A stretch of 64,000 nucleotides of DNA from Nitrobacter vulgaris (lineage in GTDB: Bacteria; Pseudomonadota; Alphaproteobacteria; Rhizobiales; Xanthobacteraceae), in assembly GCF_002028545.1 (NCBI RefSeq), contig NZ_MWPQ01000051.1:91407-155406 (forward strand), read 5' to 3'. The stretch's first letter is position 1; every line of letters begins with the position of its first letter. The notes beneath the pieces were generated by a model. That model saw only the letters and a list, made by a program, of their open reading frames with translations, was not told the DNA's origin and ran no database searches. The translations under genes and the position numbers were made by a program. Below are positions 47,361 through 56,218 of the stretch, one piece after another.

Positions 47361-47606
47361 ATGTCGAGACTGGCAATCGCGTTTATGTTGGCGCTGGCCG
47401 CGACCGGGGCCAACGCGCAAAATTCGGGGTCCGGACAATCGCAGACACCCGCGGCTGCCGGCGAGGATGAAACACGGCCGTTCCTCTTTGATGGCCGATT
47501 GCCCGGCGATGAAGCCCGAGAGAGGCTACCCGCTCGCGACCGTCACCCCAGCGGGGGCACGATCGTCGTGCCCCCAAAAGCAAGCCAGCCTGAGCATGAG
47601 CGTTGA
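47361..47606 (+). CDS. Small secreted protein
   Basis: An 81-residue protein with a clear signal peptide (MSRLAIAFMLALAATGANAQ) and a polar, proline-rich mature part of about 60 residues. GGGAG lies five bases before ATG 47361; the frame to 47280 lacks a site. The function is unknown. It converges on the DUF2274 gene with a gap of only five bases. Confidence 0.65.
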   Translation: MSRLAIAFMLALAATGANAQNSGSGQSQTPAAAGEDETRPFLFDGRLPGDEARERLPARDRHPSGGTIVVPPKASQPEHER

Positions 47607-47611
47607 AGCAC

Positions 47612-47854
47612 CTACGGCCGCGGCCGCTGAAACTGCGCTCTCGCCTTTCGGAATGCCTTGTCTGTCGCCATGAAGCGCTGGAGCATCGGCACAACCAGCT
47701 TGATGGGATCTGGCGTGGTGGCGGTGGCGTTGCCGCCGTCTCTCGCCAGAACCTCGGCATAGGCGATCAGGTCGCGATAAACCACCCCGGGGAATTTGAC
47801 CATGCGGCTGACCGGCCTGCTGTCCTCGATCGTCTCCAGCTTGAGCTTGGTCAT
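47612..47854 (-). CDS. DUF2274-family small protein
   Basis: An 80-residue protein (MTKLKLETIEDSRPVSRMVK) matching the pattern of DUF2274 proteins, which usually sit beside conjugation (trb) genes of integrative elements. ATG 47854 overlaps the last codon of the broken parB frame as ATGA, so the two were once translationally coupled. The function is unknown. It may be all that is left intact of an element's backbone. Confidence 0.7.
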   Translation of the reverse strand: MTKLKLETIEDSRPVSRMVKFPGVVYRDLIAYAEVLARDGGNATATTPDPIKLVVPMLQRFMATDKAFRKARAQFQRPRP

Positions 47855-48626
47855 GACGGCCAACCGGTCCCGGCAAGAAGCTGCACGGCGGCTTCCGCCA
47901 TCGGCTGCTTCTTGAGGCTGGCGATGCGATCCGCGCCTCGTCACTAACGGCTTCCCGGACGGCGGCGAGAATGTGCGCTTTGGTAATGCGGCCACCATGG
48001 GCGTCCAATGCTCCGTCATGTCGAGCGCCAGCGCGCTCGCCAGCCTGTCCGCCGTTGCATGCGCGCGGCTTACGCTCCCAAGACAACCTCACCGCGTTGA
48101 CGGTCTGCGAGGCACAGTGCGCGAACAACGCCATGACGCTTGCATGCATCCAGCCCGGCGATGAAGTCCCACAGGTCCGCCACGTCGCGCGGCATGTCCG
48201 CCGCCCATCCGGCGTGACGATCCGCCAGCGCCTTCGCCGCCGCCATGTCCTCAGTGCCGTCCGCGTGGCCCGCAAGGTGCGCGCTATTCGGTCGGATATC
48301 GAGACAATGCGCGTCCACGCCACGATAGAAGGTCTGCGCGGCGAGCGCATGGATGACGGCAATCAAGGCCATGTCCGGCTGCTCGCCAAGGGCGAGCCGC
48401 AGGCCAAGCGTGCGATGCGCGGTCAGGCGGATGAGAAGGTCGGAAGGCGGTGTGCCGTCTTCCTCCGCATCTTCGTCCGCAGTTCCGGGCGCGGATGCAT
48501 GATCCCGCCCTCGCCATCCTCGATGACCTCACCATCATCGTTGACGCGCGCGCCGTCGATGACGCCATCGCTTGCCTCCTCCGCTTCGGGTTCGTAGCGG
48601 CTTCGACGCAGATTAAAATAGAACAA
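47851..48626 (-). pseudogene. Broken plasmid/ICE-type ParB family gene
   Basis: The C-terminal two thirds of a ParB/RepB/Spo0J-type partition protein can be read only by switching frames at least three times. Pieces in order: MHPRPELRTKMRRKTAHRLP; LGLRLALGEQPDMALIAVIH with TFYRGVDAHCLDIRP and AKALADRHAGWAADMPRD; ALFAHCASQTVNAVR; GRITKAHILAAVREAVSDEA; and AEAAVQLLAGTGWPS. The N-terminal nuclease-fold half is missing. This marks a former plasmid or integrative element. Confidence 0.7.
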
Positions 48627-48822
48627 CTCTCGGTTTCGGCGGGGTTAGACGATTGCGCTCGCTGTTGCTGCCGCAAAACTTACGATCATTTGCGAAGCAA
48701 TGCGTAGTTGGCGAGCGCGCTACGCGGGAGACCGCTGACGTGACCGGGAATGCGCATTCTCAAATGTCGATCTTGGCGGCACAGTTCGTCGTGAGCGGAA
48801 TGGGCCGCTCGGCGACGAGGCA

Positions 48823-49023
48823 ATGGCGTTGGCAAGACCGAGAAGGACGACAGCCGAAAACGTGCGGTTGGTTCTCGTGCCATCCGAAGGTGCGGAGGCT
48901 TACGACCCCGCAAAGCGCGACCCGCGCCTCGTCGCGCTTGTGCGCCTGCTTGCACGACAAGCCGCGCGGGAGTTCGTCGACGCGGAATGGGAGCGCGCGT
49001 CCCGCGAACGCCTCCGTAAATAG
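48823..49023 (+). CDS. Small protein preceding the serine recombinase
   Basis: A 66-residue basic protein (MALARPRRTTAENVRLVLVP) ending 12 bases before the recombinase start. Such short arginine-rich proteins with the core YDPAKRDPRLVALVRLLAR travel with large serine recombinases in rhizobial islands, in my recollection. The function is unknown; a DNA-binding or directionality role is only a guess. Confidence 0.6.
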   Translation: MALARPRRTTAENVRLVLVPSEGAEAYDPAKRDPRLVALVRLLARQAAREFVDAEWERASRERLRK

Positions 49024-49035
49024 GGAGGTCGTCTC

Positions 49036-50687
49036 ATGAAGGTCGCGCTTTACGCCCGTTATTCATCGGACAATCAGCGCGACGCCTCTATCGAGGATCA
49101 GCTTCGGCTGTGCCGCGCTCGCGCCGACCGCGAAAATTGGAAGATCGTTGACAGTTATATCGATCGGGCCATTTCCGGGGCATCGCTTCTGCGGTCCGGC
49201 GTTCAAGAATTGATCGCGGACGGCCTCAAGCGTCGCTTTGATCTCGTTCTGACGGAATCGCTTGACCGGCTGTCGCGCGACCAAGAAGACATTGCCGGCT
49301 TCTACAAGCGAATGCGGTTCGTCGGCATCAACATCGTCACCTTGTCGGAAGGCGAAGTGAGCGAATTTCACATCGGTCTCAAGGGGACGATGGGTGCGCT
49401 CTACTTGAAGGACCTGGCCGACAAGACGCGACGCGGACTTCGCGGGCGCGTCGAAGACGGCAAGTCGGGTGGCGGACTGTGTTACGGCTACGATGTCGTC
49501 AAGAAATTTGACGCCAATGACGAAGCGATCCGCGGCGACCGCACGATCAACCAAGCCGAGGCCGACGTCGTCCGTCGTATTTTCTCGGATTATCTGGCTG
49601 GTCAATCATCGCGCACGATCGCCATGACGTTGAACCGGGAGGGCGTGTCCGGGCCGCAGGGAAGCGAATGGCGGCCGTCGACGATTCACGGCAATCCGAA
49701 ACGCGGCGTCGGCATCCTCAACAATGAGCTTTATGTCGGCAAGCTGGTCTGGAATCGGCTGCGCTACATCAAGGACCCCGACACGGGTAAGCGCGTTTCG
49801 CGGCTTAACCCGGAGAGCGAGTGGGTCATACAGGACGTTCCCGAACTGCGCATCGTCGAACAGGATGTGTGGAGGCCACGAAGGAACGCCAGCGTCGGCT
49901 GGCCTACGAGCCGCCGTCGGAAGCCGGGGGAGAATACCCTGAATGCACGCCGACGGCCGAAGCATCTATTCGCTGGCCTCGTCAGGTGTGGTTGCTGCGG
50001 TGGCGGTTACACCATGATCTCCAAAGACCTTCTTGGCTGCGCGACGGCGCGCAATAAGGGAACCTGCGACAACCGGCTCAACATTCGGCGCGACGCGATC
50101 GAGAAGTCGATCCTGACAGGGTTGAACACCCATCTCATGGCGCCCCGGACCTGTTTAAGGAGTTCTGCCAAGAGTTCACCCGCGAGGTGAACCGTCGCCG
50201 GATCGAGCGCAGCACAGACCTTGAGTCCTGGCGGAGCGAGTCCGAGCGGATTGAACGCGAGTTGCAGAAACTGCTCACCGCGATCAAGACGGGCGGGCCT
50301 ATCGAGGCCATCGTTTCGGATATGAAGCGTCTTGAGGGGCGGAAGGCCGAGCTGACCGAACTTTTGGCCAACGCCCAGGAACCGCCGCCCCTGCTGCACC
50401 CTAACATGGCGGAGGTCTATCACCAGAAGATCGCCGCCCTTTACCGGGACCTGCAGAGCGAGGAAACCAAGGCCCAGGCTGCGGAGACGTTCCGGTCTCT
50501 GGTCAGCCGGGTGAGCCTCGTTCCGGAAGGTGGAACGCTCGCGATCCTCCTGCGCGGCGATCTGGCCGCGATCCTCCGGTTTGTGGCAGGCAAGAAAAAC
50601 CCCGACGTCCTTTCGGAAGTCGGGGTTTTGGACGACCTGCTATCGCAGGCATCGGTGGTTGCGGGGAAGCGCAGATACCGATACTGA
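49036..50687 (+). pseudogene. Large serine recombinase, disrupted by three indels
   Basis: About 550 codons of a site-specific serine recombinase. The resolvase domain is intact (ARYSSDNQRDASIEDQ with the nucleophile serine, ESLDRLSRDQEDIAG), followed by the recombinase domain and the zinc ribbon CGCCGGGY. One base appears lost after residue DVW (near 49873) and regained about 25 codons later; an extra C near 50144 then breaks the frame so that the coiled-coil end (SERIERELQKLLTAIKTGG) is in another frame. Either the gene is dead or the sequence has errors. GGGAGG precedes ATG 49036. Confidence 0.8.
50596..50629 (+). terminator. Terminator-like hairpin inside the recombinase 3' end
   Basis: AAAACCCCGAC and GTCGGGGTTTT form an 11-bp inverted repeat around a 12-base loop, ending in four T. 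It lies about 60 bases before the recombinase stop and so inside its coding sequence. Confidence 0.45.
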
Positions 50688-50823
50688 CATTCCTTGGAAG
50701 TGGCGATTTAATTTGACCCCCCCGGGTGTACCCCCAGGCCTACAGTTGATCTACTTTAGGATCCTGGACAGGGAAAACTGGCGAATCGGTTGGCCGCGTT
50801 TGACCATCACGTGCTTATGTAGC

Positions 50824-51072
50824 CAGAAGGGGGACCTGTCAGGCCGCACACCCCGATCGGCGACCACCGTGAATAAGATCGTGCGGGCCGAACGTAAAGG
50901 TTTACTCGACAAGGTGCCCGGCTTTGCGAACCCCTTCGGCAAGGCCATCCGGTTTTCCGTCGATGCCCGCGAGACCCGGCGCAAGCATTTCGAGAAGTCC
51001 GACCTCAAGGCCGTCGTGACGGTCGCATATGACAGCAAATCCCGCATTGAACTTACTCTAAGCGAGTTATGA
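50824..51072 (+). pseudogene. Possible tyrosine-integrase fragment
   Basis: An open stretch ending at 51072 reads like the core-binding domain of a phage-type integrase: TTVNKIVRAERKGLLDKVPG, NPFGKAI, then ETRRKHFEKSDLKAVVTV. It has no start of its own and the catalytic R-H-R-Y part is missing. The assignment is weak. Confidence 0.35.
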
Positions 51073-51247
51073 CCTGCTGCCAGCACTGCCAGCGCATCTT
51101 CTCCTCAAGAGAGGACTTCCTGCGCCACACCGAGCAAAACGTGCGGTACGACAACCCTCAAATCGGACCCCGCTAAGCGCGCGCCAATTTGTGCAGGATG
51201 TTTCCGAAGCCGCCAGTTCAATGGCTAGCGGTCTTCGTTTAGCCTTC

Positions 51248-51373
51248 TTATCTTTGCTGAGGCAGTGTTATTGCGTTCGGCGTTTGCTTATCGACCCCAT
51301 TGTAGATTGAGAAACCGAGCAGCAGAGCGAGTATCGCACCGAGGATAGCCCAGCCGACCGTCATGCCATTCAT
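51248..51373 (-). CDS. 41-residue single-helix membrane protein
   Basis: The minus strand has AGGAGGCGACAT directly before ATG 51373, then MNGMTVGWAILGAILALLLG, FSIYNGVDKQT and PNAITLPQQR. One membrane helix is clear. The near-perfect ribosome site and clean stop argue it is a real small gene. The role is unknown. Confidence 0.6.
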   Translation of the reverse strand: MNGMTVGWAILGAILALLLGFSIYNGVDKQTPNAITLPQQR

Positions 51374-52013
51374 ATGTCGCCTCCTGGTTCATTCGGAAAT
51401 ACCATGCCGCACTCCCTTTAGGAACGACGCGTCTGCTCACGTGTGATAGCGCCATCCCATCATCACTAACTGACGCTCACCCTTACACGTGCGAATCACC
51501 GGGCGAGACCATCGGGGTAGACAGCGGGCAGCGGCGGGAGGTTTCCCGTGAGGTCACGCAACACAGCGAACAAACTGGGATGGCTTCCTGGTTGGTGGTG
51601 ATGCTGTAAGGTTGCACATCCGATACTCACCGTCGCGCGTTCCTCGGGTCGAACTTCGGGCACTTCCTTGGGTTGTACTCCGGCAAGCTGTCCGGTCGCT
51701 CGGGATAATGAAACTCATCACCCCTAAGCCATCGCCCTTCGAACCTCACCCAGAACAATATAGCGTCGATCTGACGTATGCAAACTCGTGCACGGGCCAC
51801 AAGCCGCCGTCGCGTATCCTCTCGCCTGTCGGATTGAACGAGAGGTTGTTGAGTTTGCACAGCGCCTCGCCATCCAATGTTCTCTCTAGCAATTCTAATC
51901 AATCGCGCTCTGCCCGGAAGTGAAACGTCGTTGTCTTCTGCTACAGCGAACGCTGCGGCCGACGTTCGTCGCTATGCGATAACGCTGACCACAACGGGGC
52001 TTAAGGCACTCGC
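51374..52013. other. Interval with no firm gene
   Basis: A 91-codon frame on the minus strand (51627-51902) has a protein-like tail (LFWVRFEGRWLRGDEFHYPE) but no ribosome site; it could be a small gene or a remnant. Nothing else is visible. Confidence 0.4.
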
Positions 52014-52016
52014 TTG

Positions 52017-52223
52017 GTGAAAACTCTTTTCAACTCCGGAAAGCCTTGGACAGCGGATGATATTAGAACGTTACAAAAGCTGGCGGCGGAAGATAAGCCA
52101 GTCCGCCTGATCGCTAAATTAATGGGCCGAACGTCAATCGGGGTTCAGGCGAAAGCCCTGCAAGAGCACATTTTGATCAAGCGCCAGTCTCGCGGTCGGC
52201 GGAAGCCCCCAATTCCTGAATGA
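52017..52223 (+). CDS. Small SANT/Myb-like helix-turn-helix protein
   Basis: A 68-residue basic protein starting at GTG 52017 (TTG 52014 also possible). The core KPWTADDIRTLQKLAAEDKP, then RLIAKLMGRTSIGVQAKA, has the spacing of tryptophans and helices seen in short SANT/Myb-like or GcrA-like DNA-binding proteins of rhizobia. It probably binds DNA; the target is unknown. Confidence 0.6.
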   Translation: MKTLFNSGKPWTADDIRTLQKLAAEDKPVRLIAKLMGRTSIGVQAKALQEHILIKRQSRGRRKPPIPE

Positions 52224-52269
52224 ACGAAAAACCCTGAACTTGTTAAAAAACCACATCCCAGAAAAGCAA

Positions 52270-52295
52270 ATGGCCCGAAGCGTTGCCCGGGCCAT
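52270..52295 (-). terminator. Terminator after cold-shock gene
   Basis: ATGGCCCG and CGGGCCAT form an 8-bp stem with a 10-base loop. On the minus strand it is followed by TTTGCTTTT. It lies 36 bases after the cold-shock stop. Confidence 0.65.
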
Positions 52296-52331
52296 CCACA
52301 TCGCGAGCGAGCCTACATCCAGCTCAGCTCG

Positions 52332-52535
52332 CTAGCCTAGGCGAAGGTTCTCCGCGCTCTCTTTGCCGCGGTTCGCCACGATCTCGTAAGATACCTTGGC
52401 GCCCTCTGCCAGGCCGGTGAACCCGGCCTTCTCCACGGCTGAGATATGGACAAACACGTCCTTGCCGCCGGTTTCCGGCTGGATGAAGCCATAGCCTTTC
52501 TGCTGGTTAAACCACTTCACAGTTCCTGTAGCCAC
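52332..52535 (-). CDS. cspA: Cold-shock protein, CspA family
   Basis: A 67-residue single cold-shock domain with both RNA-binding motifs, KGYGFIQP (RNP1) and VFVHISAV (RNP2). It binds single-stranded RNA or DNA as a chaperone. The start is GTG 52535, with GGGGA upstream; the frame to 52601 has no site and unrelated sequence. A terminator follows. Cold-shock genes are common beside mobile DNA but this one appears intact. Confidence 0.92.
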   Translation of the reverse strand: MATGTVKWFNQQKGYGFIQPETGGKDVFVHISAVEKAGFTGLAEGAKVSYEIVANRGKESAENLRLG

Positions 52536-52773
52536 GTTGGTCGTCCCCAAAACGTTGAAACGTGAATACAACCCTAAGCAGTAGCGGGAAGCAAGGCACA
52601 ATACTGCCGGTGGTGAGCCGGCGGAGGCGTCCTCTTCTCGCTAAGGGAGCGCCGATCTTAGGAATCAATCTTCACAGTTTTAGCGTGAATTTCACGTAGA
52701 TTCATTGAAGATTATCGATTTTCATGAAATTCTTCTACCCTGTGCTCTTTTTCATAAGCCGGTATTGAAATTC

Positions 52774-54306
52774 ATGGAACCCGGGCAACAGAAGCCATTT
52801 TCAGAAGCTGTCATCGCTTTTCACGGTCGCCCGCTGCCGGAAGCTGCCATTCCGGTCGGTTATGCCGCCTTGATCGACGCCTTTGAGCTGGCTGTCCCGG
52901 CGCCCATCCGCTTGGCCGCAATCGGCCCCCGACACAAGGTCTACGAGGCCGACGGCTGGAAGCTCTATACGCCGCGTCACCGGCCCGACGCCAATCTCGG
53001 TGGCCATCTAACCTTCGCGCTGCGTTACGAAGGACTCGATCTCGCCGTTCTGAAGCGACTGTTCCTTGTCACGGGACCGGAGCCGATCGCGGCTCTTGTC
53101 CGCGCCGCGCCGACTGGCGCTTACGCACGGCGGATCTGGTTCTTGTACGAATGGCTGCTCGATGCCCGGCTCGACCTGCCTGACGCAACGCAAGGGAGTT
53201 ACGCTCCTGTCGTTGACCCAGGGCAGCAATGGGCTATCGACGGGACGACATCGTCACGCCATCGCGTGAAGAACAATCTGCCCGGTACACCCGCCTATTG
53301 TCCGCTAATCTTTCGCACGCCGTTGTTGGAGCAGCTTGTCGCCCGCAATCTCAGCGATGAAGCACGACGTCTTGTAGCCGAGGTACCCGCTGACCTCCTC
53401 GCCCGCACCGCGGCCTTTTTACTACGGAAGGATTCGCGATCGAGCTTCCAAATCGAAGGCGAGGATCCGCCCCAGGATCGCATTCAGCGCTGGGGGCATG
53501 TCATTGGCGAAGCCGGCCATCGCCCGATCGACCGGGCCGAACTGGAACGCTTGCAACGCATCGTCATCGGGGATGCGCGTTTCGTCCATCTCGGATTGAG
53601 AGAGCAAGGCGGGTTTGTCGGCGAGCACGATCGACTGGACGGGACCCCCATTCCCGATCACATCAGCGCGCGACACCAGGACCTGCCTGCGCTGATCGAT
53701 GGCCTGACGGCTTTCGATCGCAGCGCTGCGCAAAGCCTCGACGCGGTACTTGCCGCAGCCGTTCTCGCGTTCGGCTTCGTTTACATCCATCCGTTTGAGG
53801 ATGGTAACGGCCGTCTCCACCGCTACCTCATCCATCATGTTCTGGCGGAACGAGGCTTCAACCCACCTGGTCTTGTCTTTCCCGTATCGGCCGTGATTCT
53901 CGATCGGATCGACGATTACCGCCGCGTGCTTGAAGGTTATTCGCGCCGACTATTGCCGCTCATTCGCCGGCGCCCGACCGACCGCGGCAATGTCGAGGTC
54001 CTGAACGAGACGGCCGACTTCTATCGCTATTTCGACGCGACGCCCCATGCGGAGTTTCTGTTCGAATGTGTCGCGCGCACCATCGATGTCGATCTGCCCG
54101 CCGAAACCGCGTTCCTCCGGAGCTACGATAGCTTCAAGACCCAAGTGAAGCGGATGATCGACATGCCGGACCGAGTCCTCGACCTGCTGTATCGCTTCCT
54201 GCGGCAGAACGGAGGCAAGCTGTCGAAGCGCGCGCGCGAAAAGGAATTCGCGGCCCTGACTGACGACGAGGCAGCGGAGATCGAGGCAATCTACGCGAAC
54301 CTTTAA
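52774..54306 (+). CDS. Fic-domain protein with N-terminal inhibitory motif
   Basis: A 510-residue protein (from ATG 52774, MEPGQQKPFSEAVIAF). The Fic core HPFEDGNGR (residues 339-347) with the catalytic histidine transfers AMP or a related group to a target. The motif SFQIEG (224-229) fits the (S/T)xxxE(G/N) inhibitory helix, so activity is self-restrained. A winged-helix-like C-terminal part follows (SKRAREKEFAALTDDEA). ATG 52705 is possible but without better support. It lies in a toxin/defence graveyard yet is intact. The target is unknown. Confidence 0.88.
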   Translation: MEPGQQKPFSEAVIAFHGRPLPEAAIPVGYAALIDAFELAVPAPIRLAAIGPRHKVYEADGWKLYTPRHRPDANLGGHLTFALRYEGLDLAVLKRLFLVTGPEPIAALVRAAPTGAYARRIWFLYEWLLDARLDLPDATQGSYAPVVDPGQQWAIDGTTSSRHRVKNNLPGTPAYCPLIFRTPLLEQLVARNLSDEARRLVAEVPADLLARTAAFLLRKDSRSSFQIEGEDPPQDRIQRWGHVIGEAGHRPIDRAELERLQRIVIGDARFVHLGLREQGGFVGEHDRLDGTPIPDHISARHQDLPALIDGLTAFDRSAAQSLDAVLAAAVLAFGFVYIHPFEDGNGRLHRYLIHHVLAERGFNPPGLVFPVSAVILDRIDDYRRVLEGYSRRLLPLIRRRPTDRGNVEVLNETADFYRYFDATPHAEFLFECVARTIDVDLPAETAFLRSYDSFKTQVKRMIDMPDRVLDLLYRFLRQNGGKLSKRAREKEFAALTDDEAAEIEAIYANL

Positions 54307-54309
54307 CGC

Positions 54310-54561
54310 TTAACCGCCGCGCCTTTTCCTCCTATTGCTCTGAGCATCGGTCAGCTTCAAGGCAGCATCGACCACGGCTCTGAATGCGGAGGATCCGCGG
54401 GCCGTTTCACCGACGATGGCCAACCAACCGTCCGATGCCGACGCCACGCGAGAGTTCGCATCGAGCAGATCGCGCGCCCTGGCCACTGTCCGGCGACCGG
54501 CTGGCGTCTTCCCGGACAATATCTTCGATAGGTGTCCCTGGCTAATACCGAAGCAGGACAC
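54310..54561 (-). pseudogene. Helix-turn-helix protein fragment
   Basis: An 83-codon frame with a typical recognition segment, CFGISQGHLSKILSGKTPAG, followed by a helix RTVARARDLLD. The helix expected upstream is only partly present and the sequence before it is antisense to the endonuclease fragment, so the 5' end is cut at about 54550. The tail is arginine-lysine rich. Confidence 0.45.
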
Positions 54562-55011
54562 GCAATCATTCAGGCAATCCGCGACTATTTCAAGGATGAT
54601 GAATTCAGGTTTGAGAGATGTGCGGCGAAAATTGCTGAGTTCATGCTTCCTCGTATTGTCTCGCTTGATCTGACAAGACCAATACGGGATGGCGGCCGTG
54701 ATGGGATTGGCAGATACCAGCTGGGTGACGGTGCTTCCGCAGTGGATGTAAGCTTCGCACTTGAAGCCAAGTGCTACAGCATGAGCAGTTCGGTCGGGGT
54801 TAAAGAGTTATCGAGACTTATCTCGCGCCTGCGCCACCGCCAGTTCGGTGTGCTGGTCACGACATCCTTCGTCCATGATCAGGCTTACAAAGAAATCAAA
54901 GAAGACCAGCATCCGATTATCGTGATTTGCGCTTCAGATATCGTCAGACTTCTGAAGAACGCAGGCATTACCACTGTGCCTGACGCGAAGGCTTGGCTCG
55001 CTGTATTCTAA
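54545..55011 (+). pseudogene. Restriction endonuclease C-terminal fragment
   Basis: About 150 residues of a PD-(D/E)xK-type restriction enzyme. The segment FERCAAKIAEFMLPRIV, then RDGGRDGIGRYQ (acidic residue) and FALEAKCY (the ExK pair) forms the nuclease core, followed by GVKELSRLISRLRHRQFGVL. The N-terminal domain is missing at the junction near 54550. Without it the enzyme is probably not specific or active. Confidence 0.6.
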
Positions 55012-55014
55012 ACG

Positions 55015-55450
55015 TTCGGATACCGCTCGAGACTGCGTGGCGAGCCCGTGCAGATATCGAAGAACTCTGGCGGCGGATCGCCTTCTCGATCCTGATCACT
55101 AACGTAGACGACCACTTGGTTAATCATGGATTCCTCCATGTCGATCGGGGTCAGCGGCGTCTAGCGCCCGCCTTTGACATCAATCCCTTTCCTGAGTGGG
55201 TGCGAGAATTGAACACTTGGATTTCGGAGGATGTCGGACCGGAGGCCAGCATCGATGCACTGATGTCGGTCATCGCATACTTCCGCATCGCCAAGACGCG
55301 CGCGAAAGAAATCTTGGGACAAGTCGAGGCCGCTATTGCTCCCTGGCGCGAGCAAGGCCAGCCCTTGGCATGATAGGGGACGAACTCGATCAGTTCGCCG
55401 ATGCGTTTGAGCATCGCGAGCGCGCTGCACTGAGAAAACTATCGACTTAG
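55015..55450 (+). pseudogene. HipA kinase C-terminal fragment, frameshifted
   Basis: The end of a HipA-type toxin kinase: LWRRIAFSILITNVDDHLVN with the catalytic NVDDH, then LAPAFDINPFPE with the metal-binding DINP. A frameshift near 55370 moves the tail (GDELDQFADAFEHRERAALR) to another frame, and the N-terminal two thirds are absent. No HipB partner is seen. It is clearly a relic. Confidence 0.7.
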
Positions 55451-55659
55451 CTTGCGAGCTCATCGGACAAGACCGCAGATCATCCAGGCCTCGATGTGCC
55501 TATCGCAGTACAGCTTCCCATGCCGAAAGCGCCCGTATGATTGGCGTGTCGCTGTCATTGCTGTGCACGGGATGTCCGTCGCAAGCCATCGCAAGAGAAC
55601 GAAAGTGAAAGAAAAGTGGAACGGCGATGCACAAAATTTGCACACGATCCCCCACCTAA

Positions 55660-55836
55660 CTAATCCATCATCGGGTTCACCCGCCATAAGAAAAACGCCG
55701 CGATCCCATGGACAACAACGAGGACGGCGAAAACCGTCCCGGCCGCGCCGTCCAGGCGCCCTACGGGAAGAAGAACAAGCGCCGGTAACGCCAGTAGCAG
55801 ACCAATCGCATAAGAGAGTGCGGCCGTTCGGGACAT
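55660..55836 (-). CDS. 58-residue two-helix membrane protein
   Basis: The minus strand from ATG 55836 reads MSRTAALSYAIGLLLALPAL, VLLPVGRLDGAAG, TVFAVLVVVHGIAAFFLWR and VNPMMD, two clear membrane helices joined by a short polar turn. No strong ribosome site is seen. The clean composition favours a real gene of unknown role. Confidence 0.5.
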   Translation of the reverse strand: MSRTAALSYAIGLLLALPALVLLPVGRLDGAAGTVFAVLVVVHGIAAFFLWRVNPMMD

Positions 55837-55933
55837 CGATCAGGTCGATGACAGTCATTTGTCCGCACTCATATTCCGCGTCGGGCCGGCAGCGCGCACG
55901 GAAGGACTATCGCGACCCGTCACTCTGACGTCG

Positions 55934-56182
55934 CTACCATACGCGCTCTAACCGCCAGTAGCCGTCATTGTCTAGGACGAGACGCCAGGTCTGCGGCGCG
56001 ACCTCTGTTTCCTTCGCTATGCGATAGGTCGGGATGGAGAGATGAATGGCGCCCTCAACGGGGTGCCACTCGGCGATCACGGTGACACCGTCGCCAAACT
56101 CGACGAGACATCCAGGCCCTATTTTGCGATCGTCATCAACGGAGATGCGATCACGACGGAACGCATGACTATGTGGAAACAC
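55934..56182 (-). CDS. Small protein of unknown function
   Basis: An 82-residue protein, probable start GTG 56182. The core ISVDDDRKIGPGCLVEFG, then TVIAEWHPVEGAIHL and a C-terminal DGYWRLERVW is beta-rich and protein-like. There is no signal or membrane helix. It sits between the relics and the oxidoreductase. No family is recognised. Confidence 0.55.
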   Translation of the reverse strand: MFPHSHAFRRDRISVDDDRKIGPGCLVEFGDGVTVIAEWHPVEGAIHLSIPTYRIAKETEVAPQTWRLVLDNDGYWRLERVW

Positions 56183-56218
56183 AAACGCATTATCGGCACC
56201 GCGGACCGCTATTCGACG

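Noticed and set aside
51069..51176. A 35-codon frame (MTCCQHCQRIFSSREDF) resembling half a C2H2 zinc finger, overlapping the preceding stop as ATGA
   Set aside because: The second histidine of a zinc finger is missing and there is no ribosome site.
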